Shown: in pieces, positions 48,681-57,420 of the stretch
Position numbering within the stretch: the first letter of the stretch is position 1
How the letters are laid out: each line of letters begins with the position of its first letter
NCBI RefSeq assembly: GCF_018531495.1
Contig: NZ_JAHDTI010000018.1
Coordinates: forward strand, 62,001 to 126,000
DNA: 64,000 bases
DNA from: Nonomuraea sediminis
GTDB taxonomy: Bacteria > Actinomycetota > Actinomycetes > Streptosporangiales > Streptosporangiaceae
Direction of reading: 5' to 3'
Program-made: the position numbers and the translations under genes
Notes under the pieces: model-generated
Seen by the model: only the letters and a program-made list of their open reading frames with translations
What the model was told of the DNA's origin: nothing
The model's database searches: none

Positions 48681-49085
48681 CTATCCCAGGTCGATGTGTT
48701 CCACGTTGTCGCGACTGCGGTCGTCGCGCGGCCTGCGGGGGGCCGGCCTGCTCAGCGCGTCCAGCGCGCCGCGCACCGCGGCGAACAGCTCGCCGCCCGC
48801 CGCGACCAGGTGCCCGGTCACGTCGGAGCCGGACTCGCGCTGCGCCGCGATCGCCCGGCACACCGGGCAGGCGCGGCAGATGTACTCCTCGTGCTCGGGC
48901 TCGGACACCGCCTCTTCCCACACGTCGCGTTCCCTGCGCCCGCCACCGCCGCCGCCTCCGGTGACGGTGTTGATCACGGTCTTGCCGACATGGCGCGTGG
49001 CCTTGCCCTGGATCGTGTCGAAAAGCTTGCGCGCTTCTTCGGCCACTGTCCCGATCGGATCCCGCTCGTTGCTGTTGTCAGTCAT
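48681..49085 (-). CDS. DUF5304-type small protein
   Basis: The 134-residue protein has an N-terminal helical part (TVAEEARKLFDTIQGKATRH), a poly-Gly run and a CRACPVCRAIAAQ segment. That segment, with its two CxxC-type cysteines, could bind a metal. A basic C-terminus follows. It matches the actinobacterial DUF5304 family, which is commonly encoded next to ArsA-type ATPase genes. Its ATG overlaps the end of the ArsA gene by eight bases, so the two are coupled. Confidence 0.75.
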   Translation of the reverse strand: MTDNSNERDPIGTVAEEARKLFDTIQGKATRHVGKTVINTVTGGGGGGGRRERDVWEEAVSEPEHEEYICRACPVCRAIAAQRESGSDVTGHLVAAGGELFAAVRGALDALSRPAPRRPRDDRSRDNVEHIDLG

Positions 49086-50229
49086 CAGGCCCTCCTGAGA
49101 CGAACCGTACCCGCAGGACGCCGTCGCGGAGCGCCGCCCCGCTGATCTTCCTGCGGGCCAGCGCCGCGGGCAAGGCCAGAATCCTGCGGTACGGCCCGGC
49201 CGTCACGATCAGCTCGTCCCCCTTGCGCCCCAGGTCCACCTCGTCGCGGTCGGCGCCGGGCAGGGCCAGCGAAAGCTCGTCGGCCGACAGCCGCAGCGGC
49301 GGCTCCACGTCGGGGCGGGCGAACGGGTCGCTGTCGCCGTACAGGTCCTGTCCCACCTTGGCCAGCGCGTCCACGCCCACGGGTTCGGCGGGCAGGTAGG
49401 GCACGACGTGCACGGGCAGCGGCGCGAAGGACTCCTCGGCCTCGGTCAGCAGCCTTGACTGGGCGGCCACCCACTGGGAGCGCCACTCGTCGGCGCCGCC
49501 GGCGGGGAAGACCCGGTTGGCCACGACGGCGTCGACGCGGTAGCCGTACAGGTTGAGTGAGGTGAGCGTGCGCCTGGCCTCGGCGAGCACCACCGACTCA
49601 GGGGTCAGCACGAGGCGGACGGAGGCGTGCTCGCCGGTGAGCAGCTCGCGGACCTCCATCAGGCCGCGGTGGAAGCGCTCTCCCGCGCTCATCACCTCCT
49701 CGCCGGGGGCGCTGACGCGCGCGACGGTCTTCATGAACGGCGATACGACCTTCATGATCTTGCGGCCGACCGGCAGGAGGCGGGTGACGTGCCAGTCGAG
49801 CGCCTCGGGCAGGGCCAGCAGCCGCAGCGTCTCCGCGGTGGGCGCGCAGTCGACGACGATGACGTCCCAGCGGCCCTCCTGGGCGTGCTCGCGCAGCTCG
49901 AGGAGGGCGATGACCTCCTCGGCGCCGGGCAGCACCGTGATCTCCTCGGAGGTGACCTGGTCCAGGCCCAGCTCCGTCAGCAGGCCGCGGGCGTATTCCT
50001 GCAGCTCGCCCCAGTGGCGCTCCAGCGACTTCTGCGTGTCGACCTGGTGCAGGTGCAGGCCGGGCGCGACCTCGCCGGGCTCGACGCCGAGCGCGTCGGC
50101 CAGCGAGTGCGCGGTGTCGGTGGAGACGATCAGCGTCTTCAGCCCGCGCCTGGCCGCGAGCGTGGCGGTGGCGGCGGCGACGGTGGTCTTGCCGACGCCG
50201 CCCTTGCCCGTGAAGAGCAGGACCCTCAC
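49078..50229 (-). CDS. ArsA/Get3-family ATPase with Hsp20-like C-terminal domain
   Basis: The 383-residue protein has the deviant Walker A VLLFTGKGGVGKTTVAAAT, the switch I STDTAHSLADALG and the Walker B-like VIVVDCAPTAETLRLL. The last 70 residues (LSADELSLALPGADRDEVDL to RVRF) form the small alpha-crystallin-like domain found in bacterial ArsA proteins. No arsenite-binding Cys cluster is evident, so arsenic export is unlikely. GTG 50229 overlaps the preceding stop (GTGA). It is one of a conserved actinobacterial set with SRPBCC and DUF5304 genes. Confidence 0.85.
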   Translation of the reverse strand: MRVLLFTGKGGVGKTTVAAATATLAARRGLKTLIVSTDTAHSLADALGVEPGEVAPGLHLHQVDTQKSLERHWGELQEYARGLLTELGLDQVTSEEITVLPGAEEVIALLELREHAQEGRWDVIVVDCAPTAETLRLLALPEALDWHVTRLLPVGRKIMKVVSPFMKTVARVSAPGEEVMSAGERFHRGLMEVRELLTGEHASVRLVLTPESVVLAEARRTLTSLNLYGYRVDAVVANRVFPAGGADEWRSQWVAAQSRLLTEAEESFAPLPVHVVPYLPAEPVGVDALAKVGQDLYGDSDPFARPDVEPPLRLSADELSLALPGADRDEVDLGRKGDELIVTAGPYRRILALPAALARRKISGAALRDGVLRVRFVSGGPDD

Positions 50230-50654
50230 TGGCGCTCGACCCTCTTCTTCAGCCCCTTGAGCGCGGTGTCGACGATGACCTTCTCGGCCTTGCGCTTGAT
50301 CATGCCGATCATCGGCACCTTGAGGTCGACCGCCAGCTCGTAGGTCACCTCGGTGCGCCCGCTGAGGGTGTAGCTGCCGGCGAGCTTGGCGATCATCTTG
50401 CCCGTCTCGACCACCTGCCAGGTGACCCGCTGGTCGTCGTCCCAGTGGTAGCCCAGGGTGTAGGTGTCGCTGATCACCCCGGCGTCCAGGACGAACTTGA
50501 CGTCGGCCGGCCTGCCCTGCTCGTCGGTGCTCAGGACCTCGGCGCTCTTCACCTGCCCGGCCCACTCGGGGTACGCGGGAAAGTCCGCGATGACCGCCAT
50601 CACGCTGGCGCGGTCGGCGTCGATCGTGATGCTGGAACGGGTGCGATCAGCCAT
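50226..50654 (-). CDS. SRPBCC (polyketide cyclase/START-like) protein
   Basis: The 142-residue protein has the helix-grip start RSSITIDADRASVMAVIADF with PAYPEWAG and a ligand-cavity beta sheet (WQVVETGKMIAKLAGSYTLS, TEVTYELAVDLKVPMIGM). The C-terminal helix is basic (KGLKKRVERQ). It probably binds a hydrophobic ligand or lipid. It is translationally coupled to the ArsA-type ATPase that follows. Confidence 0.85.
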   Translation of the reverse strand: MADRTRSSITIDADRASVMAVIADFPAYPEWAGQVKSAEVLSTDEQGRPADVKFVLDAGVISDTYTLGYHWDDDQRVTWQVVETGKMIAKLAGSYTLSGRTEVTYELAVDLKVPMIGMIKRKAEKVIVDTALKGLKKRVERQ

Positions 50655-50675
50655 GCGACAACGTTACCGTTCGGG

Positions 50676-51443
50676 TCACCATTCGAGGATGTACGGGACG
50701 CCCTTTCCACGGAAATGGCCGACGTTCACGCATTCGGTCCTGCCGATGCGGGTGCGCTGGTAGAGCGGCTGGTGCACGTGTCCGAACAGGGCGTAGCGCG
50801 GCTGGGTCTCCCTGATCGCCTGCAGCGTGGCCTCGCTGCCCCGCTCGAAGCGCCGGGCCACCGTGTCGTAGAGCAGTTCGGGCACCGCCGGCGGGATGTG
50901 GCAGCACAGCACGTCCACCTCGCCGACCGCGGCCACCTTCGCCGCGAACTCCTCGTCGCTGATCTCGTACGGCGTGCGGTACGGGGTCCTGAGCCCGCCG
51001 CCCACGAACCCGAACCGCCAGCCCCCGATCTCGGCGGTCTGGCCGTCGAGCACGTGGTGGCCGTCCTTGGTGTAGTCCGCCCACAGGCGCGGCACGTCCA
51101 CGTTGCCGTAGGTCAGGTAGGCCGGCTCGGGCATGGCCTCGAACAGCGCCTGGTACTGCTTCCTGACGTTGCGCTCGATGTGGTCGCGCGGGTCGCCGTC
51201 CAGGCTCGCCCACAGCGCGGCGGACATGGCCCTGGCCTCGTCGAAGCGCTGTGCCGTGCGCAGCGCGATGAACTCCTCGGCCTTGGCTGCGCCGAACAGG
51301 TCGGCGAAGATGCCCTGGGCGTTGTCCTCGTAGTCGATGAACAGGATGAGATCGCCCAGACAGATCAGCGCGTCCGCGCCGTCGCCCGCACGCGCGAGCG
51401 CGTCGGCCCTTCCGTGGACATCGCTCACGACATGGACCCGCAT
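50676..51443 (-). CDS. metallophosphoesterase
   Basis: The 255-residue protein has the calcineurin-like metal motifs VVSDVHGRADAL, ICLGDLILF, YGNVDVPR, CCHIPPAVPE and ALFGHVHQPL. A helical insertion lies between the second and third motifs. The substrate is unknown. It heads the seven-gene minus-strand run and diverges from the acyl-CoA synthetase gene 71 bp away. Confidence 0.87.
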   Translation of the reverse strand: MRVHVVSDVHGRADALARAGDGADALICLGDLILFIDYEDNAQGIFADLFGAAKAEEFIALRTAQRFDEARAMSAALWASLDGDPRDHIERNVRKQYQALFEAMPEPAYLTYGNVDVPRLWADYTKDGHHVLDGQTAEIGGWRFGFVGGGLRTPYRTPYEISDEEFAAKVAAVGEVDVLCCHIPPAVPELLYDTVARRFERGSEATLQAIRETQPRYALFGHVHQPLYQRTRIGRTECVNVGHFRGKGVPYILEW

Positions 51444-51514
51444 GCGGAAATCCTACGAGCAGGTGGCCACTAGAGTGATTCGGGAAGGACGTCCCCCGAC
51501 GAGGAGTGAGCTTC

Positions 51515-53275
51515 GTGCGCGAGTACAGCGTCCCCGTGCTGGTGGATGTGCCCGCCTCGGCGAGCCTGAGCGACACCGTGTTCCGCCGCGGCGAGCAGGA
51601 GCGCGGCTCCGTGATCATGCGGCGCCAGGTGGACGGGGCTTGGTCCGCCGTCACCGCGGGCGAGTTCCGCGACCAGGTGGTGGCGCTGGCCAGGGGCCTG
51701 GTGGCGGCGGGGATCGAGCACGGCGACCGCATCGCGCTGATGTCGCGCACCCGCTACGAGTGGACGCTGATCGACTACGCGATCTGGTCGGTCGGGGCGG
51801 TCACGGTGCCGATCTACGAGACGTCCTCGGTCGAGCAGGTCAGGTGGATCCTGTCCGACAGCGGCGCCAAGGCCGCCTTCTACGAACTCGACCCGCACCT
51901 GGCGGCGATCGGCGAGGCCGCGCCCGACCTCAAGCTCGTGTGGGGCGTCGAGGACGCCCTCGACGGGCAGGACGTGTCCGAGGCCGACGTCCTGGAGCGC
52001 CGTTCCCAGGTCGGCGGGGCCGACCTGGCCTCGATCGTCTACACCTCCGGCACGACGGGACGGCCCAAGGGCTGCCGGATCACCCACGACAACCTGCTGT
52101 TCACCGCGCGCAACGCCATCCACGGTCCGGCCGAGCGGCTGTTCACCATCCCCGAGCCGTCGGCGCTGCTGTTCCTGCCGCTGGCGCACATCTTCGCCCG
52201 GCTCATCCAGGTCGCGGTGATCGAGTCGGGCGCGATCCTGGCGCACACGCCCAACATGAAGAACGTCGCGCCCGACCTGGCCTCGTTCCAGCCCACGTTC
52301 ATGCTGGGCGTGCCGCGGGTGTTCGAGAAGGTCTACATCGGCGCCGAGCAGAAGGCGATCGCGTCCGGCAAGGGCAAGATCTTCGCGCGGGCCGCCGAGA
52401 CTGCCGTGGAGTGGAGCAAGGCCGAGTCCTCCGGCGGCGCAGGCCTCGGCCTGCGGCTGCGCCACGCCCTGTTCGACCGGCTGGTGTACGGCAAGCTGCG
52501 CGCGGCCACCGGCGGCCACCTGCGCTACTGCATCAGCGGCGGCGGCGCGCTGGGCGAGCGGCTCGGCCGCTTCTTCCACGGCGTGGGCATCGAGATCCTC
52601 GAGGGCTACGGGCTGACGGAGACCACCGCGCCCTCCACGGTGAACATCCCGGGCGCCAACAAGTTCGGCACGGTCGGCAAGCCGCTGCCCGGCGTCACGA
52701 TCGCCATCGGCGAGGACGGCGAGATCCTGGTCAAGGGCCGGCACGTCTTCGACGGCTACTGGAACAACGACACGCCCTCGCGCGACGCCGACGGCTGGTA
52801 CCACACCGGCGACCTGGGCGACCTGGACGCCGACGGCTACCTGCGCATCACGGGGCGCAAGAAGGAGATCCTGGTCACGGCGGCGGGCAAGAACGTGGCG
52901 CCCGGGCCGATGGAGGACGTCATGCGCGCCCATCCGCTGGTCTCCCAGGCGATGGTCGTCGGCGACGGCCGGCCGTTCGTGGGGGCGCTGGTCACGCTCG
53001 ACCCCGAGGCGCTCGACCACTGGAAGGCGACGCACAACCGGCCCGGCGCGACCCTGGCCGAGCTGCGCACGGACCCGGAGATCCTGGCCGAGGTCCAGTC
53101 GGCCGTCGACGCCGCCAACCGGACGGTGTCGCATGCCGAGCAGGTCAAGAAGTTCACTATCCTCGACGTGGACATCACCGAGGAGTCGGGCCACCTGACG
53201 CCCACGCTGAAGATCAAGCGCGCCGTGGTCATGCGCGACTTCGCCAAGGACGTCGACGCCCTCTACGGCTCCTGA
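51515..53275 (+). CDS. long-chain fatty-acid-CoA ligase (FadD15-like)
   Basis: The 586-residue AMP-forming synthetase has IVYTSGTTGRPKGCRI (phosphate-binding loop), FLPLAHIFARL, ILEGYGLTETTAPST, the hinge YHTGDLGDLDADGYLRITGR and a C-terminal KIKR with the catalytic lysine region. It activates long-chain fatty acids for degradation or lipid synthesis. GTG 51515 (MREYSVPVLVDVP) is chosen because GAGGAG lies eight bases upstream, and GTG 51506 is the alternative. A factor-independent terminator follows at 53292. Confidence 0.9.
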   Translation: MREYSVPVLVDVPASASLSDTVFRRGEQERGSVIMRRQVDGAWSAVTAGEFRDQVVALARGLVAAGIEHGDRIALMSRTRYEWTLIDYAIWSVGAVTVPIYETSSVEQVRWILSDSGAKAAFYELDPHLAAIGEAAPDLKLVWGVEDALDGQDVSEADVLERRSQVGGADLASIVYTSGTTGRPKGCRITHDNLLFTARNAIHGPAERLFTIPEPSALLFLPLAHIFARLIQVAVIESGAILAHTPNMKNVAPDLASFQPTFMLGVPRVFEKVYIGAEQKAIASGKGKIFARAAETAVEWSKAESSGGAGLGLRLRHALFDRLVYGKLRAATGGHLRYCISGGGALGERLGRFFHGVGIEILEGYGLTETTAPSTVNIPGANKFGTVGKPLPGVTIAIGEDGEILVKGRHVFDGYWNNDTPSRDADGWYHTGDLGDLDADGYLRITGRKKEILVTAAGKNVAPGPMEDVMRAHPLVSQAMVVGDGRPFVGALVTLDPEALDHWKATHNRPGATLAELRTDPEILAEVQSAVDAANRTVSHAEQVKKFTILDVDITEESGHLTPTLKIKRAVVMRDFAKDVDALYGS

Positions 53276-53291
53276 CGTCCGATCTCCGCTC

Positions 53292-53314
53292 ACCCCGGTT
53301 CGCGGGGTTTCTTT
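53292..53314 (+). terminator. terminator after the acyl-CoA synthetase gene
   Basis: ACCCCG (53292-53297) and CGGGGT (53303-53308) form a stem with a GTTCG loop, followed by TTCTTT. It is a compact intrinsic terminator 17 bp after the stop. Confidence 0.7.
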
Positions 53315-53335
53315 GGCATGCCGTACGGCGTGTGA

Positions 53336-53416
53336 AGTGATCCTATCTTTTGCCCTTCTGGGGCCCTTCTCTTGACAGCTGTGGGCCGAATCACATACTA
53401 GTGATCCTACCTCTTG
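53336..53416 (+). promoter_or_regulatory. promoter with flanking direct repeats, first sugar ABC operon
   Basis: TTGACA (53372-53377) and CATACT (53394-53399) form a promoter with a 16-bp spacer. The sequence AGTGATCCTAYCTYTTG occurs at 53336-53352 and again at 53400-53416, 64 bp apart. One copy lies upstream of the -35 and one over the start region. A regulator binding both copies could loop out or block the promoter, and the nearby DeoR protein is a candidate. Confidence 0.6.
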
Positions 53417-53462
53417 ATAGTAAGAGTTCTTAACGATCCGGCGGTTCAGGAGGGTGACCACA

Positions 53463-54749
53463 GTGCACAGAATGTTCGCGGCGATGTTAGCCGCGGCGTT
53501 GGGCCTCACCGCGTGCTCGTCCGGTGGCGGCTCTCAGAGCTCGACGGCGCCGTCGTCGTCGGCCCCCGGGAAACAGAAGGTCTCCTTCCTCGTCTTCCCC
53601 TCGCCCAACCTCCCGGAGTCGTACTGGAAGGCCCAGGTCGACCTGGTGACCAAGGCGAATCCGGATCTGGAGGTGGAGCTGGTCTCCGCCCCCTCGGAGT
53701 CCGACCGCAACGACTACGCCAAGCAGCTCGCGGCCTCGGGCCAGCTGCCCGACGTGCAGATCGGCATGCAGGACCTGGTGGCGCTCGAGCCGAACCTGGC
53801 GACCTGGTCGCAGGAGGAGCTCAAGGACTTCCTCTGCCCCACCTGCGGCGCCGTCAACGGCAAGGTGCTGCAGCTGCCGACCAACACCCAGACGATCCCC
53901 AACGTCTACTACAACAAGAAGCTCTTCCAGAAGGCCGGGATCGCCGCCCCGCCCAAGACCTACGCCGAGCTGCTGGCCGACGCCGAGAAGCTGAAGGGCA
54001 AGGGCATCACGCCGTTCGTCAGCGGCGGCGTGTTCGTCACCTCGCAGCCGTGGACGGCGCTGCTGGCCAACGACCTGTACGCCAAGGCGCCCGACTGGAT
54101 GGCCAAGCGGCGCGGCGGTGAGGTGAAGTTCGCCACGGACGCGGGGTTCAAGGCGGCCACGCAGAAGTTCGCCGACCTGGCGGCCAAGGGCTACATCGAC
54201 AAGCGGCAGATCGGTCAGGACTACCCCAAGACGCAGGAGGCGTTCCTGGCGGGCCAGGGCGCGATGTACCCGATGGGCAGCTGGTTCGCCGCGGCGGCCG
54301 ACAAGTCGCCGATCAAGGATGACATCGGCGTGTTCGCCTGGCCGAGCGACGACGGCAGCCTGCACATGCCGACGTTCACGGGCGGCGGGCTGTCGGTGAG
54401 CGCGAGCGCGAAGAACCCGGCCGCGGCCAAGAAGTTCGCGCTGGCCTTTCAGCTGCAGAAGGAGAACCTGGACGCCTCGGTCAAGGCCGACGCGCTGTTC
54501 CCGGCGATCAAGGGCTACACGCCGCCGTCCGACACGGGCCCGGTGTTCAAGGCCACCTACGACCTGTGGCAGCAGGCGCAGCAGTCCAACGCGACCGTGC
54601 CCGCGTTCTCGTGGGAGGCGGGCGACGCGGCGATGCTGCCCGGCATGCAGGGCAAGTTCTGGTCCACGGCGCAGGACCTGGTCAGCGGCAAGAAGACCGT
54701 CGACCAGGCGCTGCAGTTCCTGGATACCGAGTGGGAGAAGTCCGGCTGA
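53463..54749 (+). CDS. extracellular sugar-binding lipoprotein (CUT1 importer)
   Basis: The 428-residue solute-binding protein has a lipoprotein signal ending LGLTACSSGGG. A type I sugar-binding fold follows, with KVSFLVFPSPNLPESYWKAQ, PTNTQTIPNVYYNKKLF, GQGAMYPMGSWFAAA and FTGGGLSVSASAKNP. GTG 53463 is chosen because AGGAGGG precedes it by nine bases. GTG 53454 overlaps that site. The sugar is unknown. Two permease genes follow at once. No ATPase gene is present, so a shared MsiK-type ATPase is expected. Confidence 0.9.
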   Translation: MHRMFAAMLAAALGLTACSSGGGSQSSTAPSSSAPGKQKVSFLVFPSPNLPESYWKAQVDLVTKANPDLEVELVSAPSESDRNDYAKQLAASGQLPDVQIGMQDLVALEPNLATWSQEELKDFLCPTCGAVNGKVLQLPTNTQTIPNVYYNKKLFQKAGIAAPPKTYAELLADAEKLKGKGITPFVSGGVFVTSQPWTALLANDLYAKAPDWMAKRRGGEVKFATDAGFKAATQKFADLAAKGYIDKRQIGQDYPKTQEAFLAGQGAMYPMGSWFAAAADKSPIKDDIGVFAWPSDDGSLHMPTFTGGGLSVSASAKNPAAAKKFALAFQLQKENLDASVKADALFPAIKGYTPPSDTGPVFKATYDLWQQAQQSNATVPAFSWEAGDAAMLPGMQGKFWSTAQDLVSGKKTVDQALQFLDTEWEKSG

Positions 54750-54753
54750 CGCG

Positions 54754-55689
54754 ATGGCGGTCGACACCGAGATACGCCGTGAGCCCAGGCACGCGCAGGC
54801 GCCCGCGCGGCCCGGCCGGGGGCCTGGGCTCTGGCACTTCCTGACCTTCGCCGCCCCCGGCACGCTGATCTACTTCTGCTTCGTGGTGCTGCCGATCGGG
54901 CTGAGCTTCGGCTACAGCCTGACCAACCAGGCGCTGCTGCGGCCGAAGACCCAGTTCGTGGGGCTGCGCAACTACAAGCTGCTGCTGCAGGACGACACCT
55001 TCCTGCAGTCGCTGAGGGTGACCACGATCCTCACCCTGATCGTGGTGATCGTGCCCAACGTCCTCGGGGTGGCCATCGCCGTCCTGCTCGACCGCAAGGG
55101 CTGGCTCTACAACGCGCTGCGCAGCGTGTTCTTCACGCCGATGGTCATCAGCTCGGTGGTCATCAGCGTGATCTGGACGCGCATCCTGGCCGACGACGGG
55201 CCGATCAACCAGGCGCTGCGCGGGCTCGGCGTGCGCCAGCCACCTGGCTGGCTGTCGGATCCCGACCTGGCGCTCTACTCCCTGTCGTCCATCGTCTGCT
55301 GGCAGATGCTCGGCTTCTGCGTGGTGGTCTACCTGGCAGGGCTGCAGGGCGTGCCGCAGGACCTGGCCGAGGCGGCGGCCATCGACGGGGCCGGGCCGGT
55401 GCGGCGCTTCCGCAGCATCACCTGGCCGCTGCTGGCTCCCGCGCTGACGATCAACACGGTGGTCCTGCTGATCTCCGCCTTCAAGATCTTCGACCACGTG
55501 AAGGTGATCACGAACGGCGGGCCGGGCACGGGCACCACGGCGACGGTGGCCTTCGTGATCCTCCAGGAGGGATTCGTGGAGAACCGCACCGGTTACGCCA
55601 GCGCCGAGGCCGTGGTGATGCTCGTGATCATCGCGGCGCTGGCCGTACTGGCTCTGAGAATCCTGCAGCGGAGGGAGGTGCAGCTGTGA
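54754..55689 (+). CDS. sugar ABC transporter permease (CUT1), first subunit
   Basis: The 311-residue protein has six hydrophobic helices. The EAA loop that docks on the ATPase reads QDLAEAAAIDGAGPVRRFRS. The N-terminal 25 residues are hydrophilic, rich in Pro and Arg. It is MalF/UgpA-like. It lies four bases after the binding-protein gene and overlaps the next permease start (GTGAG). Confidence 0.92.
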   Translation: MAVDTEIRREPRHAQAPARPGRGPGLWHFLTFAAPGTLIYFCFVVLPIGLSFGYSLTNQALLRPKTQFVGLRNYKLLLQDDTFLQSLRVTTILTLIVVIVPNVLGVAIAVLLDRKGWLYNALRSVFFTPMVISSVVISVIWTRILADDGPINQALRGLGVRQPPGWLSDPDLALYSLSSIVCWQMLGFCVVVYLAGLQGVPQDLAEAAAIDGAGPVRRFRSITWPLLAPALTINTVVLLISAFKIFDHVKVITNGGPGTGTTATVAFVILQEGFVENRTGYASAEAVVMLVIIAALAVLALRILQRREVQL

Positions 55690-56495
55690 GGCGTTCGCTG
55701 GTGGCGCTGGTGGTGGGCGGGCTGTTCTTCATCCCGCTCTACATCGCGCTGATCAACGTGTTCAAGCCGAGCAGGGAGGTCGCGGCGGGGGCGATGTCGC
55801 TGCCGGCGCCGCCCACGCTGGACAACCTGGTGCGCGTGCTGACCAGCCCGGACAGCCTGTTCTGGTCGTCGCTGCGGACCAGCGTGATCGTGACCGGCCT
55901 GTCGATCGTGATCCTGACGGTGCTGTCGGCCATGCTCGGGCACTACCTGGCCAGGAAGTCCACCTGGTGGTCCAAGACGATCATGGTGTTGCTGCTGTGC
56001 GGGCTGATGATCCCGCCGCAGGTGATCCTCATCCCGATCACGCAGGTGCTGAAGGCCTTCGGGCTGATGTCCACACTGCAGGGGCTGGTCCTGTTCAACG
56101 TCGGCTACTACGTGCCGTTCGGGGTGTTCGTGTTCTCGGGCTTCATGAAGGGGGTGCCCAAGGAACTGGAGGAGGCGGCGGCCATCGACGGGGCCTCGCG
56201 CTGGCAGACGTTCTGGCGGATCGTCTTCCCGCTGCTGCGGCCCGCCACGGCGAGCGTGCTGATCTTCCTGGGGGTGTGGATCTGGAACGACTTCCTCAAC
56301 CCGCTGATCATCTACGGCCCGCGCGAGGGAACGACGATCATGACGGGGATCTACAAGTCGCTGGGGCAGTACGCGGCCGACTTCGGCGGGATGTTCGCGC
56401 TGATGTTCCTGGCCACGCTGCCGATCCTGATCTTCTACCTGCTGCTGCAGAAGCAGTTCGTCAAGGGGCTGACGGGCGGCGCCACCAAGGGTTAG
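55686..56495 (+). CDS. sugar ABC transporter permease (CUT1), second subunit
   Basis: The 269-residue protein is MalG/UgpE-like, with six hydrophobic helices and the EAA loop KELEEAAAIDGASRWQTFWR. GTG 55686 overlaps the stop of the first permease. Its TAG stop (56493-56495) overlaps the stop of the converging DeoR gene by three bases. It completes the first CUT1 importer, which has no ATPase gene. Confidence 0.92.
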   Translation: MRRSLVALVVGGLFFIPLYIALINVFKPSREVAAGAMSLPAPPTLDNLVRVLTSPDSLFWSSLRTSVIVTGLSIVILTVLSAMLGHYLARKSTWWSKTIMVLLLCGLMIPPQVILIPITQVLKAFGLMSTLQGLVLFNVGYYVPFGVFVFSGFMKGVPKELEEAAAIDGASRWQTFWRIVFPLLRPATASVLIFLGVWIWNDFLNPLIIYGPREGTTIMTGIYKSLGQYAADFGGMFALMFLATLPILIFYLLLQKQFVKGLTGGATKG

Positions 56496-57259
56496 GCGAT
56501 GATCAGCTCGCCGACCTGCTCGGCGAGCGCGCTCTTGGCCGACTCCGGCAGGCCGGCGTCGCACACCAGCACGTCGGCCTCGCCGAGCCGGGCGATGGTG
56601 CTGATGCCCACGGTGCCCCACTTGGTGTGGTCGGCCAGCACGACCAGGCGGCCCGCGGCCTCGACCATGGCCCTGTCGGTCTCGGCCTCCATCAGGTTCG
56701 GCGTGGTGAAGCCGGCCCGCACGGTCATGCCGTGCACGCCGAGCAGCAGCACGTCCACGTTGAGCTGGCGGACAGCCGCGACCGCGACGGGGCCGACGAG
56801 CGCGTCGGAGGGCGTGCGCGTGCCGCCGGTGAGCACGACCGTCTGGTCGGGGCGGCCGCCGCGCTGGAAGACGTCGGCGATCCTGATCGAGTTCGTCAGC
56901 ACGGTCAGCCCCGGCGTGGCGGCCAGGTGGTGTGCCAGCGTCCACGTGGTGGTCCCCGCCGACAGGGCCACCGCGCTGCCCGGCCGTACCAGCCGGGCGG
57001 CGGCCCTGGCGATGGCCTGCTTCTCGGCTTCCTGCTGCCCGGACTTGGCGGCGAAGCCGGGCTCGTCGGTGGAACCCGCGTCGAGCGTGGTGGCGCCGCC
57101 GTGCACCTTGGCCAGCAGGCCGCGTTCGGCCAGCACCTCCAGGTCGCGGCGGATCGTGATGTCCGAGACGCCGAACTCGCGGACCAGGTCCGCGACGCGC
57201 ACGCCGCCGTTGAGCCGGACCAGGTCCAGGATCGCCTGCTGTCGTTGCCGGGCGAGCAT
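56492..57259 (-). CDS. DeoR/GlpR-family sugar regulator
   Basis: The 255-residue repressor has the N-terminal HTH (RQQAILDLVRLNGGVRVADL, VREFGVSDITIRRDL, EVLAERGLLAKVHGGA) and a C-terminal sugar-phosphate-binding DeoR domain (SAGTTTWTLAHHL, VVLTGGTRTPSDALVG, DHTKWGTVGIS). ATG 57259 is used because the family begins here. It sits between the first and second sugar ABC operons, converging on one and diverging from the other, and probably responds to a phosphorylated sugar derived from one of them. Confidence 0.9.
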   Translation of the reverse strand: MLARQRQQAILDLVRLNGGVRVADLVREFGVSDITIRRDLEVLAERGLLAKVHGGATTLDAGSTDEPGFAAKSGQQEAEKQAIARAAARLVRPGSAVALSAGTTTWTLAHHLAATPGLTVLTNSIRIADVFQRGGRPDQTVVLTGGTRTPSDALVGPVAVAAVRQLNVDVLLLGVHGMTVRAGFTTPNLMEAETDRAMVEAAGRLVVLADHTKWGTVGISTIARLGEADVLVCDAGLPESAKSALAEQVGELIIA

Positions 57260-57420
57260 CGCATCACCAGGTTCCCACAGTTTCCGACATGCCTCGGACC
57301 GCATCATGTCACAGCTTTTCCACAAATCTAGTGGTGGGTCTTGCGCGGTTCTGGGGAGTTGTGGAGGCTCCTAATAAGAAACCTTCTTTACTTCGGGGCT
57401 CTAGAGGAAGCGAGCAGACC
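57260..57420. promoter_or_regulatory. divergent control region of DeoR and CUT2 operon
   Basis: The 161-bp gap is relatively AT-rich at 57370-57395 (CTAATAAGAAACCTTCTTTA), where a DeoR-type operator or the CUT2 promoter could lie. I cannot place -35 and -10 elements with confidence. GAGGAAG at 57404-57410 is the likely ribosome binding site of the binding-protein gene. Confidence 0.4.
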
